A DNA stretch of 64,000 nt from Erythrobacter litoralis (GTDB lineage: Bacteria > Pseudomonadota > Alphaproteobacteria > Sphingomonadales > Sphingomonadaceae): contig NZ_CP017057.1 of the NCBI RefSeq assembly GCF_001719165.1, forward strand, positions 1-64,000, written 5' to 3'. Position 1 is the first letter of the stretch. Every line of letters starts with the position of its first letter. The translations under genes and the position numbers were made by a program. Positions 1 to 9,109 of the stretch are shown one piece after another. Under the pieces are notes generated by a model that saw nothing but the letters and a program-made list of their open reading frames with translations, had not been told where the DNA came from and did no database searches.

Positions 1-2
1 CC

Positions 3-11
3 TGTGGAAAG
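3..11 (-). other. DnaA-box-like site 1
   Basis: On the minus strand this reads CTTTCCACA, one mismatch from the relaxed DnaA box TTWTNCACA. It is the inverted partner of the site at 237-245. Confidence 0.35.
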
Positions 12-115
12 CAGGGGGCATAAACCACGGGAGCAATCGCGGGACAAGCCGGGGACGGATTTTCCTGCCCGCTACCAGCCCTGTCGCAAGATTGCTTGTC
101 GACATGGGAGAAGCG

Positions 116-124
116 TTTGCCACA
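116..124 (+). other. DnaA-box-like site 2
   Basis: Reads TTTGCCACA, one mismatch (G at position 4) from TTWTNCACA. It lies between the two inverted boxes upstream of hemE. Confidence 0.3.
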
Positions 125-236
125 GGCTGGGAAGAGCGGGGATAAACTCGGCTTGACCGCGGGCCCGACCGGATTCGCAGGTCCACAACAAGGCTGGCTT
201 CGCTAGGGATAATCGGGCAAGGCCCGGTAATTCCCG

Positions 237-245
237 CTTTCCACA
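237..245 (+). other. DnaA-box-like site 3
   Basis: Reads CTTTCCACA, one mismatch from TTWTNCACA, about 20 bases before the AT-rich stretch. With the site at 3-11 it makes an inverted pair. Confidence 0.35.
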
Positions 246-270
246 GGGCCAACTCAAACCATCATTCCTT

Positions 271-285
271 TTAAAAAGTAATTAT
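271..285 (+). promoter_or_regulatory. CtrA-like binding site before hemE
   Basis: TTAA at 271-274, seven bases, then TTAT at 282-285: one mismatch from the CtrA consensus TTAA-N7-TTAA. It sits in the AT-rich segment 20 bases before the hemE start. A single degenerate site can arise by chance, so CtrA control is inference. Confidence 0.35.
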
Positions 286-304
286 ATTTGTTTAAGGGAG
301 TCCC

Positions 305-1321
305 ATGCCCGGTCCGTTGCTCGACACTCTCAAAGGTTTCTGCCAACCCGTCCCGCCGGTCTGGCTCATGCGTCAGGCGGGGCGTTATCTGCCCGAATAT
401 CGCGAATTGCGCGCCGAAAAGGGCGGTTTCCTGGAACTCGTCTATGACAGCGAGGCTGCGGCCGAGGTCACGGTCCAGCCGATCAGGCGGTTCGGGTTCG
501 ACGGGGCGATCCTGTTCTCCGACATCCTGATTGTGCCGCATGCGATGGGACAGGGGCTCGAATTCATGGCGGGCGAGGGGCCGAAACTCTCGCCGACCCT
601 GATCGAGGTGGAGCTCGACAGCTTCACGCCTGACCACGACCGGTTCGAACCGGTCTACGAGACCGTCCGCCGCACCCGCGGCATGATCGACGACAGCGTG
701 ACCATGCTGGGGTTCGCAGGTTCGCCCTGGACAGTCGCGACCTACATGATCGCCGGCGAAGGTTCCAAGGACCAGGGACCGGCGCGGCTGCTCGCCTACA
801 GGGATCCGGCGCGGCTGCAGGCAATCATCGACAGGATCGTCGCCACCAGCGTCCAATATCTGCGCGGGCAGATCGATGCGGGCGCGGAAGCGGTGCAATT
901 GTTCGACAGCTGGGCGGGCAGCCTTGCCCCCGATGAATTCGAGCGCTGGGTGATCGCCCCCAATGCCGCGATCACGGCGGAACTCAAGGCGTCGCATCCC
1001 GACACCCCGGTGATCGGCTTTCCCAAGGGCGCTGGCGCGAAACTTCCGGCCTATGCGCGCGAAACCGGCGTCGATGCGATCGGCATGGATGAAACGCTCG
1101 ACCCGGCCTGGGTCCATGCGAGCCTGCCCGCCGGAATGCCGGTGCAGGGCAATCTCGACCCGCTGCTGGTCGAAGCGGGCGGTCCCGCCCTGCCGAAACG
1201 GGTCCGCGCGATCGTGGATGCCTTCGGCGATCGGCCCCATGTCTTCAATCTCGGCCACGGGATCGGCCAGCACACGCCGATTTCCCATGTCGAGGAACTG
1301 CTGGCCGCGCTGAGAGGTTGA
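305..1321 (+). CDS. hemE: uroporphyrinogen decarboxylase HemE
   Basis: Cytosolic haem-pathway enzyme that removes four acetate carboxyls from uroporphyrinogen III to give coproporphyrinogen III. The 338-residue protein has the family signature PPVWLMRQAGRYLPEY at residues 17-32, with the substrate-binding arginines, the FSDILxxPxAMG block with Asp73, and the C-terminal NLGHG motif with His318. Length is typical. The ATG at 305 has a GGGAG ribosome-binding site at 296-300. hemJ follows after 6 bases, so the two late haem steps are probably co-transcribed. Identity is clear from the motifs. Confidence 0.97.
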   Translation: MPGPLLDTLKGFCQPVPPVWLMRQAGRYLPEYRELRAEKGGFLELVYDSEAAAEVTVQPIRRFGFDGAILFSDILIVPHAMGQGLEFMAGEGPKLSPTLIEVELDSFTPDHDRFEPVYETVRRTRGMIDDSVTMLGFAGSPWTVATYMIAGEGSKDQGPARLLAYRDPARLQAIIDRIVATSVQYLRGQIDAGAEAVQLFDSWAGSLAPDEFERWVIAPNAAITAELKASHPDTPVIGFPKGAGAKLPAYARETGVDAIGMDETLDPAWVHASLPAGMPVQGNLDPLLVEAGGPALPKRVRAIVDAFGDRPHVFNLGHGIGQHTPISHVEELLAALRG

Positions 1322-1327
1322 GGGGCG

Positions 1328-1780
1328 ATGAGGGAAGCGATCCTGACGATCTATCCGTGGCTCGTATCGGGCCACGTCATCTTCATGACCTTCTGGCTCG
1401 CCGGGCTGTTCATGCTGCCGCGCCAGTGCATCTACATGCTCGATGCCGCTCCCGGATCGGCCGAGGAAGCGCAATGGGCGCGCCGCATGGGTCTGCTGCG
1501 CAAGATCATCCTCACGCCCAGCCTGATCGTCGTCTGGGTGCTCGGGCTCACGCAGGCCTGGGCGATGGGTTATTTCACGGAAGGCTGGATCCACATCAAG
1601 ATCACGCTGGTCCTGCTTCTGACGGGCTATCACGGCTGGCTGGTGGCGAAGACCAAGAAGATGGCCCGAGGCGAACGCCCCCTGACCGAAAGCCGCCTGC
1701 GCATGATCGGCGAGATTCCCGGCGTTCTGCTCGTGCTGATCGTCGTCACGGTCTATGTCGTGCGCAGCGTTCTGGCCTGA
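1328..1780 (+). CDS. hemJ: protoporphyrinogen oxidase HemJ
   Basis: Membrane protein of 150 residues of the HemJ (UPF0093/CopD-like) family, which oxidises protoporphyrinogen IX to protoporphyrin IX in bacteria lacking HemG or HemY. Four hydrophobic segments are visible. Conserved His16 in the first helix (SGHVIF) and Lys91 in HIKITL, both characteristic of the family, are present. It lies 6 bases after hemE, a common alphaproteobacterial pair. A further 290 bases separate it from rho. Confidence 0.92.
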   Translation: MREAILTIYPWLVSGHVIFMTFWLAGLFMLPRQCIYMLDAAPGSAEEAQWARRMGLLRKIILTPSLIVVWVLGLTQAWAMGYFTEGWIHIKITLVLLLTGYHGWLVAKTKKMARGERPLTESRLRMIGEIPGVLLVLIVVTVYVVRSVLA

Positions 1781-1992
1781 CGCGCGAGCGGTTCGACGCT
1801 GGCGCGCCATGACCGGGCGCATTTTGGCGGACCCTGGCGAAAAGCCCGATTGATTTTACCTCTGGCGAGACCTATTCCGCGTTTCATTCAATCCGGTGGC
1901 CGGTTTTCCCGGCCCGAGTCTGCTTTCTCCAAGCCCAGCCTTGACCCGGTTTCCCGTCGCATGACCTGCCCGGGCCCCGGTTCCCCAAGGCG

Positions 1993-2008
1993 CCTCGTCC
2001 CCACGAGG
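1993..2008 (+). other. hairpin 1 in the rho leader
   Basis: CCTCGT-CCCC-ACGAGG: a perfect 6-bp stem with a 4-base loop, 63 bases before the rho start. No T-run follows, so it is not a terminator on its own. It may be part of a structured regulatory leader. Confidence 0.5.
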
Positions 2009-2033
2009 TACTGACCTGCCGGCCTACCCAATC

Positions 2034-2057
2034 GCCCCGTTTTCCGGGGCCATTTTT
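2034..2057 (+). terminator. terminator-like hairpin 2 in the rho leader
   Basis: GCCCCG-TTTTC-CGGGGC forms a perfect 6-bp GC stem at 2034-2050, followed by CATTTTT. It ends about 13 bases before the rho ATG, where it could act as an attenuator or mask translation initiation. rho is autoregulated through its leader in Escherichia coli; the same here is inference. Confidence 0.4.
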
Positions 2058-2070
2058 CGGAAAATGTCCC

Positions 2071-3336
<1,266 letters not shown>

Positions 3337-3373
3337 CGGTTCGCGTGGGGGATGCCGAGGGCCGGACGGGACG

Positions 3374-3766
3374 ATGCTCAGCCAGTATCTTTACATCAGC
3401 ACGGCGCCGAACCTGTCGCGCGACGATGTCGATTCTATCCTCAAGGCGAGCGCACGCAACAATCCCGAGCGCGGGATCACCGGTCTGCTGATCTATAACG
3501 GGCGCAATTTCCTGCAGCTGCTCGAGGGCGAGGAATCCGCCCTGGTCGCGCTGATGGTGCGGATCGGCAACGATTCGCGTCATACGGGCATCTCGATCCT
3601 CGACCGCAAGGCGATCGAGCAGAGATCCTGTCCCGGCTGGGCGATGAAGCGGGTGCTGATAGCCGAAACCGTCGCCGGCAGGCGCGAACAGTTAGAGCGC
3701 AACCTGCCCCCAGGTCTGGACGAGCAGACCCGCCGGATCATCCTCAATTTCGCGACCCTCAACTGA
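3374..3766 (+). CDS. BLUF-domain blue-light sensor (short, stand-alone)
   Basis: A 130-residue single-domain BLUF flavoprotein that binds FAD and switches its hydrogen-bond network in blue light. The key residues are all present: Tyr7 (QYLYIS), Asn30 (SARNN) and Gln48 (FLQLLEG), with GITGLLIY between them and a Trp in GWAMKRV, at spacings typical of BlrB-type proteins. No output domain is attached, so it must act through a partner, which is not identifiable here. It lies 37 bases after rho. A second, broken BLUF gene follows at 3876. Confidence 0.92.
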   Translation: MLSQYLYISTAPNLSRDDVDSILKASARNNPERGITGLLIYNGRNFLQLLEGEESALVALMVRIGNDSRHTGISILDRKAIEQRSCPGWAMKRVLIAETVAGRREQLERNLPPGLDEQTRRIILNFATLN

Positions 3767-3875
3767 GAGAACGGAGAGGCGGGGCCGGGCTTACAGGAAA
3801 CCCCCTATCCCGGCTTGAACTCCGATTGGTCCGGGCCTGCCGTATGCTTGGCCGAGAGGCATCGGGAGGCGAGGC

Positions 3876-4306
3876 GTGCGGCAACTCATCTACCAGAGCA
3901 TCGCCCATCCCGAAATCGGCCCCGACGACGTCTTCCGGCTTGTCTGCACCTCGCGCATGGCGAATGGGCAGAGCGGTTGACCGGTTTCCTCATCTTTTCC
4001 TCGGGACGTTTCCTGCAATTGCTCGAAGGCGACGAGATCGCGCTAGACCGGACCCTGTCCAAGATCCGCACGGATGGGCGCCATCGCGACATGGAGGTGC
4101 TGTGCGATCAGCCGATCGCCGCGCAATGGACGATGCGCCGGATTGGTGCCTCGGATTCCAGTGCGGCGCGCGATTTTCTTGCCGCGGCGCTGAACGGGCC
4201 GCCAGCGGTTTCGATCGAGACGGCGCTCGACCGGTTCTTCGCCGGGGCCGGGGGAGCCTCGAGGAAGGGGTCGGCAGGCGCCCTGTCGCGGGCGGTCAAC
4301 TGGTAG
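3876..4306 (+). pseudogene. second BLUF-domain gene, broken by a single frameshift
   Basis: From a GTG at 3876, behind a GGGAGG ribosome-binding site, the frame encodes MRQLIYQSIAHPEI...SRMANGQSG and hits TGA at 3978-3980. Shifting by -1 at 3977 resumes at LTGFLIFSSGRFLQLLEG and runs to 4306. The two halves join exactly where the neighbouring BLUF protein reads RGITGLLIY, and Tyr, Asn and Gln flavin residues survive on either side. The simplest reading is loss of one base in a tandem BLUF paralogue, an assembly or sequencing error, or, least likely, programmed frameshifting. About 144 residues would be made if repaired. Confidence 0.8.
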
Positions 4307-4315
4307 GCGACGGGT

Positions 4316-4723
4316 TCAGGAGCGCGCTTCGAGTTCGCTCGCCATCATTTCCCAGACTTTGTTGATGGCCTTCAGTGGCCTCACCATCACCTTGAAATCA
4401 GTGATCTTTCCGTCATCGCCAAAGCGGATGATGTCGACCCCGTTGACGGTGATCCCGTCCATTTCGGCCACGAATTCGAGCATCATCTCGTTGCCGTCCA
4501 CAAGTTCGCGGACATAGCGGAAGCTGCCGTTGCCGAATACGCCTGAGGCGGCGGTGAGATAGGCCATAACCGTCGCCTTGCCCGCCTGAGGGGTGTGGAC
4601 GACGGGCGAATGGAAAACCGCGTCGTCCGCCAGCATGTCGGAAAGCACAGCCGGATCGCTTCCGCCTTCCATGTAGGCGTGCCAGCGGGCGAGGTTTTCG
4701 CGCCCCGCGGCGGACGGGTTCAC
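4316..4723 (-). CDS. SnoaL/NTF2-like fold protein
   Basis: A 135-residue protein with the layout of SnoaL-like (NTF2 fold) proteins: N-terminal helix with NLARWHAYMEGGD-like opening, LADDAVFHSP strand, a central helix, and C-terminal strands ending in DGKITDFKVMVRPLKA. The family includes small isomerases and binding proteins, so no reaction can be assigned. The GTG start overlaps the TGA of the upstream dienelactone hydrolase gene as GTGA, so the two are probably translationally coupled and may act in one pathway. It converges with the broken BLUF gene, 9 bases away. Confidence 0.75.
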   Translation of the reverse strand: MNPSAAGRENLARWHAYMEGGSDPAVLSDMLADDAVFHSPVVHTPQAGKATVMAYLTAASGVFGNGSFRYVRELVDGNEMMLEFVAEMDGITVNGVDIIRFGDDGKITDFKVMVRPLKAINKVWEMMASELEARS

Positions 4724-5418
4724 GCAAGGTGCTCCGTGAAGAAGGCCGAGGTCCGCCCGTCGGCGATATTGGCGGCCTCCTCGTCGCGGCGCTTGCCGAT
4801 TTCGGTCGCGAAGCCGTGATCGAGACCTTCGTAGTCGTGCAGCGTCACCTTCGGATGGTCGTCGAGCCCTTCGTGCATCGCTTTCTGCGTGGCCTTGTCG
4901 ACGAAGCCGTCCTCTGTCGGGACGTGGAGCAGCAGCGGATTGGCGATGGCGTGCTTTTCTCCGAGCAGGCCATCGATCCCGACGCCGTAATAACCGACGC
5001 TCGCATCGATATCCGTTCGCGCCGCGGTCATGTAGGCGAGCCTGCCGCCGAGGCAATATCCGACGCAGCCGACCTTGGCGACGCCCTCCTCGCGGCGGAC
5101 GAAATGGATCGTCGCCTCGATGTCCTTGATCCCCTGATCCTGGTCGAACTTGCCCATCAGATCGAGCGCCCGGTTGAATTCCGCTTCGACGTCCGGATCG
5201 AGCTCCACCCCCGGTTCGAGCCGCCAGAACAGGTCCGGCGCGATGGCGAGATAGCCTTCGGCGGCAAGCTTGTCGCATTTCTGGCGGATCCCGGTGTTCA
5301 CTCCGAAGATCTCCTGGATGGCGATGATCGCCGCACGGGGCTTTTGCGTCGGGCGGGCGACATAGGCATCGAATTTGGCATCGCCTTCGAGGGTCGAAAT
5401 GCTCACGGTCTCGGTCAT
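4720..5418 (-). CDS. dienelactone hydrolase family protein
   Basis: Cytosolic alpha/beta hydrolase of 232 residues. The catalytic residues match those of Pseudomonas dienelactone hydrolase almost position for position: Glu36 (IQEIFG), Cys122 in GYCLGG, Asp170 and His201 (DHGF). The family hydrolyses dienelactones in chlorocatechol breakdown, but most homologues have unknown ester substrates, so the specificity is open. It is the first gene of a two-gene unit with the SnoaL-like protein. The ATG at 5416-5418 is preceded by a GGAGAG ribosome-binding site. A parS site lies 56 bases upstream. Confidence 0.88.
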   Translation of the reverse strand: MTETVSISTLEGDAKFDAYVARPTQKPRAAIIAIQEIFGVNTGIRQKCDKLAAEGYLAIAPDLFWRLEPGVELDPDVEAEFNRALDLMGKFDQDQGIKDIEATIHFVRREEGVAKVGCVGYCLGGRLAYMTAARTDIDASVGYYGVGIDGLLGEKHAIANPLLLHVPTEDGFVDKATQKAMHEGLDDHPKVTLHDYEGLDHGFATEIGKRRDEEAANIADGRTSAFFTEHLA

Positions 5419-5473
5419 CGCTGGCTCTCTCCTTGGGTTGGGGTACACCCCTTCAAGCAGGGCCGCTCCCATC

Positions 5474-5489
5474 GGTTCCACGTGAAACG
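5474..5489. other. parS: parS centromere site 1
   Basis: GGTTCCACGTGAAACG: the central 14 bases match the ParB-binding consensus TGTTNCACGTGNAACA; both end bases differ. It lies in the intergenic space between the divergent dienelactone hydrolase and DUF6489 genes. It is the outermost of five sites that end about 90 bases before parA. Confidence 0.8.
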
Positions 5490-5562
5490 CGCCATATCCA
5501 TTGCGCTTGGGGCTTGGCAAACCCAAATGGGATAGGAAGCGACATGGCGGGAGGACGCCCCA

Positions 5563-5844
5563 GTGAAGATCAACATCGAAATCGACTGCACGCCCGAGGA
5601 AGCGCGGACCTTCATGGGCCTTCCCGACGTAAGCCAGGCGAACAGCATCTATGTCGACAATATCGCCAAGGCGATGAAGGGCGTGAGCAATCCCGACCAG
5701 TTGCAGGAATATGCCGAACGGCTCGCCCCGATGGGGCAGATGGGACTGAAACTGTTCCAGAGCTTCGTCGAAAGCGGGATGGGGCAGGGCGGCCCGCGGC
5801 GCGGGTCGTCGGGTTCGGGAGACAAGGACAAGACTTCCGACTGA
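5563..5844 (+). CDS. DUF6489-type small protein
   Basis: A 93-residue protein with an N-terminal strand (MKINIEIDCTPEEAR), a helical middle containing GLPDVSQANS and YAERLAPMGQMGLKLFQ, and a glycine/serine-rich charged tail. It matches, from memory, the uncharacterised DUF6489 family found in sphingomonads. No catalytic motif is visible. The GTG start at 5563 is chosen because GGGAGGA lies at 5550-5556. It ends 18 bases before mnmE and is probably co-transcribed with it. Confidence 0.7.
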   Translation: MKINIEIDCTPEEARTFMGLPDVSQANSIYVDNIAKAMKGVSNPDQLQEYAERLAPMGQMGLKLFQSFVESGMGQGGPRRGSSGSGDKDKTSD

Positions 5845-5862
5845 AGCTCGGCGATTGCCCGG

Positions 5863-7146
5863 ATGAACGCCAAATCCACGATCTTCGCCGTGTCGAGCGG
5901 CGCCCCTCCGGCCGCCATAGGTGTGATCCGGGTGAGCGGCCCCGAGGCGGCAGGGACGGTCGAGGCACTGTGCGGAAAGCTTCCCGAGCCGCGCCGGGCG
6001 ATCCTTGCGCGGCTCAGCGATGCGAGCGGAGCGCTCCTCGACGAAGCGCTGGTGCTGTGGTTTCCGGGCCCCGGGACAGCGACGGGCGAGGATCTCGCCG
6101 AATTCCACTGCCATGGCGGTCGTGCGGTGCTCGCCGCGGTCGAGCGGGCGCTCGGCGCTTTGCCCGGCCTGCGCCCGGCCGAAGCGGGCGAGTTTACCCG
6201 GCGCGCCTTTGCCAATGGCCGGATCGACCTTGCCGAAGCGGAGGGGCTCGCCGATCTCCTCGCCGCCGAAACGGAATTGCAGCGCTCCGCCGCGATCTCG
6301 AATGCCAGCGGCGCTCTCTCGCGCAGGGTCGAGGACTGGCGCGACCGGTTGCTCGAACTTTCGGCTCAGATCGAGGCAGCGCTCGATTTCTCGGACGAGG
6401 AGGATGCGGTCGATGTGCTCGAAAGTTTCACGTGGAACATCTCTGCCCTGACCGATGAAATCCGCGATTGGCTGAACCGGCCCCGGTCCGAACGGCTGGG
6501 CGAGGGCTTCCGGATCGTGCTCGCGGGGCCTCCGAACTCCGGAAAATCTACGCTTTTCAATATATTGGTGGAAAGCGAGGCGGCGATCACTTCGCCGATC
6601 GCCGGGACCACCCGCGACGTGATCGAACGTTCGGTGGCGATCGCGGGCGTACCGTTCACCTTTGTAGATACTGCCGGCCTGCGCGAGATCGGGGCGGACG
6701 AGATCGAAGGCATCGGGATCGAGCGAGCGCGCGGGCAGCTGGGCCGGGCCGATCTTGTCCTGTGGCTGGGGGAGGAAGCGCAGGGACCCGATGGGGCGTG
6801 GGAGATAGCGCCGCGGGCCGATGCCCCCGACTTTGTCCCCAAGGCGACAGCTCGCCATCGGCTCTCGGCTGAGACGGGGGAGGGGCTGGCCGAGCTCAAG
6901 CAGGATCTTGTCGCCCATGCCCGCGCACGCCTCCCCAAGCCGGGCGAAGCGGCGCTCAACGCGCGCCAGCATGCGCGCCTGACGGAAGCGGCCGATGCCC
7001 TGTCCGCCGCAGGGAGCATGTCGGACCTTCTTCTCGTCGGAGAGGAATTGCGGCTGGCCAGGCTCGCCTTCGACCGGCTGATCGGAAGGGCGACGACCGA
7101 GGACATGCTCGACGCGCTTTTCGGGCGGTTCTGTATTGGTAAGTGA
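5863..7146 (+). CDS. mnmE: tRNA modification GTPase MnmE
   Basis: With MnmG it installs the carboxymethylaminomethyl group on wobble U34 of certain tRNAs. The 427-residue protein has the N-terminal formyl-THF-binding domain, a helical domain, the inserted G domain with G1 GPPNSGKST (222-230), TTRD (249-252) and DTAG (269-272), and the C-terminal catalytic CIGK. It is shorter than the E. coli protein (454). The guanine-specificity motif NKxD is not seen; the best counterpart is PRAD at 317-320. A parS site (6424-6439) is embedded in the coding sequence at residues 188-193, in the helical domain. Confidence 0.96.
   Translation: MNAKSTIFAVSSGAPPAAIGVIRVSGPEAAGTVEALCGKLPEPRRAILARLSDASGALLDEALVLWFPGPGTATGEDLAEFHCHGGRAVLAAVERALGALPGLRPAEAGEFTRRAFANGRIDLAEAEGLADLLAAETELQRSAAISNASGALSRRVEDWRDRLLELSAQIEAALDFSDEEDAVDVLESFTWNISALTDEIRDWLNRPRSERLGEGFRIVLAGPPNSGKSTLFNILVESEAAITSPIAGTTRDVIERSVAIAGVPFTFVDTAGLREIGADEIEGIGIERARGQLGRADLVLWLGEEAQGPDGAWEIAPRADAPDFVPKATARHRLSAETGEGLAELKQDLVAHARARLPKPGEAALNARQHARLTEAADALSAAGSMSDLLLVGEELRLARLAFDRLIGRATTEDMLDALFGRFCIGK
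6424..6439. other. parS: parS centromere site 2, inside mnmE
   Basis: AGTTTCACGTGGAACA matches TGTTNCACGTGNAACA at 15 of 16 positions. It is read within mnmE as the residues SFTWNI, so the protein sequence is constrained by the DNA site or tolerates it. Confidence 0.85.
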
Positions 7147-7154
7147 GCCTGCGG

Positions 7155-7170
7155 TGTTCCACGTGGAACA
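7155..7170. other. parS: parS centromere site 3, mnmE-mnmG spacer
   Basis: TGTTCCACGTGGAACA: a perfect palindrome and full match to the parS consensus, extended to 18 bases by flanking G and C. It lies in the 97-base gap between mnmE and mnmG. Confidence 0.95.
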
Positions 7171-7243
7171 CTTGCCGGGCTGGGCCGAAGGCATCGTGCA
7201 CGGACCCTTTGACGCTCGGGCGCGCACACCTTATCTGGCGCGC

Positions 7244-9109
7244 ATGCACGAATTCGATGTTCTCGTGATCGGCGGCGGGCACGCCGGGGTCGAAGCCGCC
7301 TGCGCGGCGGCGCGCATGGGTGCGCGTACTGGCCTCATCAGCTTCGATCTCGACGCGATCGGGGCGATGAGCTGCAATCCCGCTATCGGTGGGCTCGGCA
7401 AGGGGCATCTGGTCTGCGAGGTCGATGCGCTCGACGGCGTGCTTGGCCGGGCGGCGGACGCGGGGGCGGTGCATTACCGGATGCTCAACCGGTCCAAGGG
7501 CAGCGCCGTATGGGGTCCGCGCATCCAGGCCGATCGCAAGCGATTCAAGGCGGCGGTGCAGAAAGTGGTTCGCGCACAGCCGAATCTTACCCTGATCGAA
7601 GGCGAAGCGGCTGCGCTGATGCTCGAGGGCGGTGCTGTGCGCGGGCTTGAACTCGCCGACGGCACCCGGCTGTCGGCTCCACGCGTCATCCTGTGCACCG
7701 GGACCTTCCTTGGCGGCGTGCTGTTCCGTGGCGAGGAGCGCTTCGAAGGCGGCCGGATCGGCGAGAACGCAGCGAGGCGCCTCGCCGAGCAGCTGCGCGG
7801 GGCGGACCTTCCGATAGCGCGGCTGAAGACGGGGACCCCGCCGCGGCTCGACGGGCGGACGATCGACTGGGCGGTGCTGCCCGAACAGCCGTCGGACGCG
7901 GATGGCTGGACCATGTCACCGCTCACGCAGAAGCGCCTCAATCCGCAGGTTTTCTGCGCAATCACCCGCACGACACAGGCCTCGCATGACGCGATTCGTG
8001 CCAATCTGCACCGCTCTCCGTTGTTTTCGGGCGCTATCGGGGCAGCGGGCCCGCGCTATTGTCCCTCGATAGAGGACAAGATCCACCGTTTCGGCGACCG
8101 CGACGGCCACCAGGTCTTTCTGGAGCCGGAAGGGCTCGACACGCATCTGGTCTATCCCAACGGGATCAGCACCTCGCTCCCCGTCGATGTGCAGGAAGAC
8201 ATGCTGCGTGCCATGCCTGGCCTGTCCCACGTGGAAATGGTCGTGCCGGGCTACGCGGTCGAATACGACCACATCGATCCGCGCGCTCTTACGCCCGACC
8301 TGCAAGTGCGAGCGATTCCGGGGCTTTACTGCGCCGGGCAGATCAACGGGACCACCGGATACGAAGAGGCGGCCGCGCAGGGACTCGTCGCCGGGCTCGA
8401 AGCCGGGGCAGCCGCTGTCGGGCACGAGGCGCCGCGGCTGGACCGGGCGAACAGCTATATCGCGGTGATGATCGACGATCTTACCCTGCAGGGCGTTTCC
8501 GAACCCTACCGCATGCTCACGTCGCGCGCCGAATACCGCCTGCGCCTGCGCGCCAACAACGCCTCGACCAGGCTCACCGGGCTCGGCATCGCGGCCGGCT
8601 GCGTCGGTGAGGAGCGGCGCGGATGGTACGAGCGGCGCGAGAAGGCGAGGGAGCGCATTGAAGAAGCTTTCGAGGCCCGCTGGCATGCTCGCGAACTGGC
8701 CGATGCCGGCCTGCCGGTGCGGCGCGATGGCGGTGAAAAGGCGATGGCGGAATGGCTTCGCCATGACGGGCTCGATCTCGACACGCTGGCGCCCTGGCTG
8801 GGCGAGGCACGGGCGATCGACCCGCTCCTTGCCGTAGAAATGGCCGAAGACGCCGCCTATGCGCCCTATCTTGCCCGGCAGGACGCGGAATTGCGCGACC
8901 TGAGGGCGAGCGAGGGCCTGATGCTCGCTGCCGATTTTCCCTATCACGCGGTGCCAGGCCTCTCGAACGAGATGGTCGAGCGCCTGTCCGCCGCAGCTCC
9001 GTCGACGCTTGCCGCCGCCGGGCGGGTGCCTGGGATCACGCCTGCTGCGCTGTCGGCGTTGCTCGTCCATACTCGCCGCCGCCAGGCGGAAGGGCAGCGT
9101 GCCGCGTGA
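7244..9109 (+). CDS. mnmG: tRNA U34 carboxymethylaminomethyltransferase subunit MnmG
   Basis: FAD-dependent partner of MnmE in wobble-uridine modification (also called GidA). The ATG at 7244 is chosen: it gives a 621-residue protein starting [15 protein letters not shown], the usual length and N-terminus, with the FAD-binding GGGHAG at 10-15. Conserved blocks [28 protein letters not shown] and [13 protein letters not shown] are all present. Extending upstream to a TTG at 7136 would read through the parS site and add residues without family support. The stop overlaps the rsmG GTG as GTGA. Confidence 0.97.
   Translation: MHEFDVLVIGGGHAGVEAACAAARMGARTGLISFDLDAIGAMSCNPAIGGLGKGHLVCEVDALDGVLGRAADAGAVHYRMLNRSKGSAVWGPRIQADRKRFKAAVQKVVRAQPNLTLIEGEAAALMLEGGAVRGLELADGTRLSAPRVILCTGTFLGGVLFRGEERFEGGRIGENAARRLAEQLRGADLPIARLKTGTPPRLDGRTIDWAVLPEQPSDADGWTMSPLTQKRLNPQVFCAITRTTQASHDAIRANLHRSPLFSGAIGAAGPRYCPSIEDKIHRFGDRDGHQVFLEPEGLDTHLVYPNGISTSLPVDVQEDMLRAMPGLSHVEMVVPGYAVEYDHIDPRALTPDLQVRAIPGLYCAGQINGTTGYEEAAAQGLVAGLEAGAAAVGHEAPRLDRANSYIAVMIDDLTLQGVSEPYRMLTSRAEYRLRLRANNASTRLTGLGIAAGCVGEERRGWYERREKARERIEEAFEARWHARELADAGLPVRRDGGEKAMAEWLRHDGLDLDTLAPWLGEARAIDPLLAVEMAEDAAYAPYLARQDAELRDLRASEGLMLAADFPYHAVPGLSNEMVERLSAAAPSTLAAAGRVPGITPAALSALLVHTRRRQAEGQRAA

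Larger units (their letters stand above)
1..304. other. candidate chromosomal replication origin region upstream of hemE
   Basis: This 304-base stretch carries no convincing gene. It holds three DnaA-box-like 9-mers, two of them (2-11 and 237-246) forming a perfect 10-base inverted repeat, then a strongly AT-rich stretch (about 264-295) containing a CtrA-like TTAA-N7-TTAT site just before hemE. In Caulobacter the origin lies immediately upstream of hemE with DnaA and CtrA sites, and parS/parAB follow within about 10 kb here as well. Only the sites are seen; origin function is inference. The window begins here, so sequence further left is unknown. Confidence 0.45.

Noticed and set aside
254..1822. 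Long open frame on the minus strand opposite hemE and hemJ
   Set aside because: No family resemblance; it mirrors the GC-rich codons of the clear haem genes.
8223..8238. parS-like TGTCCCACGTGGAAAT inside mnmG
   Set aside because: Three mismatches to the consensus; kept out of the parS set although the CACGTG core is present.
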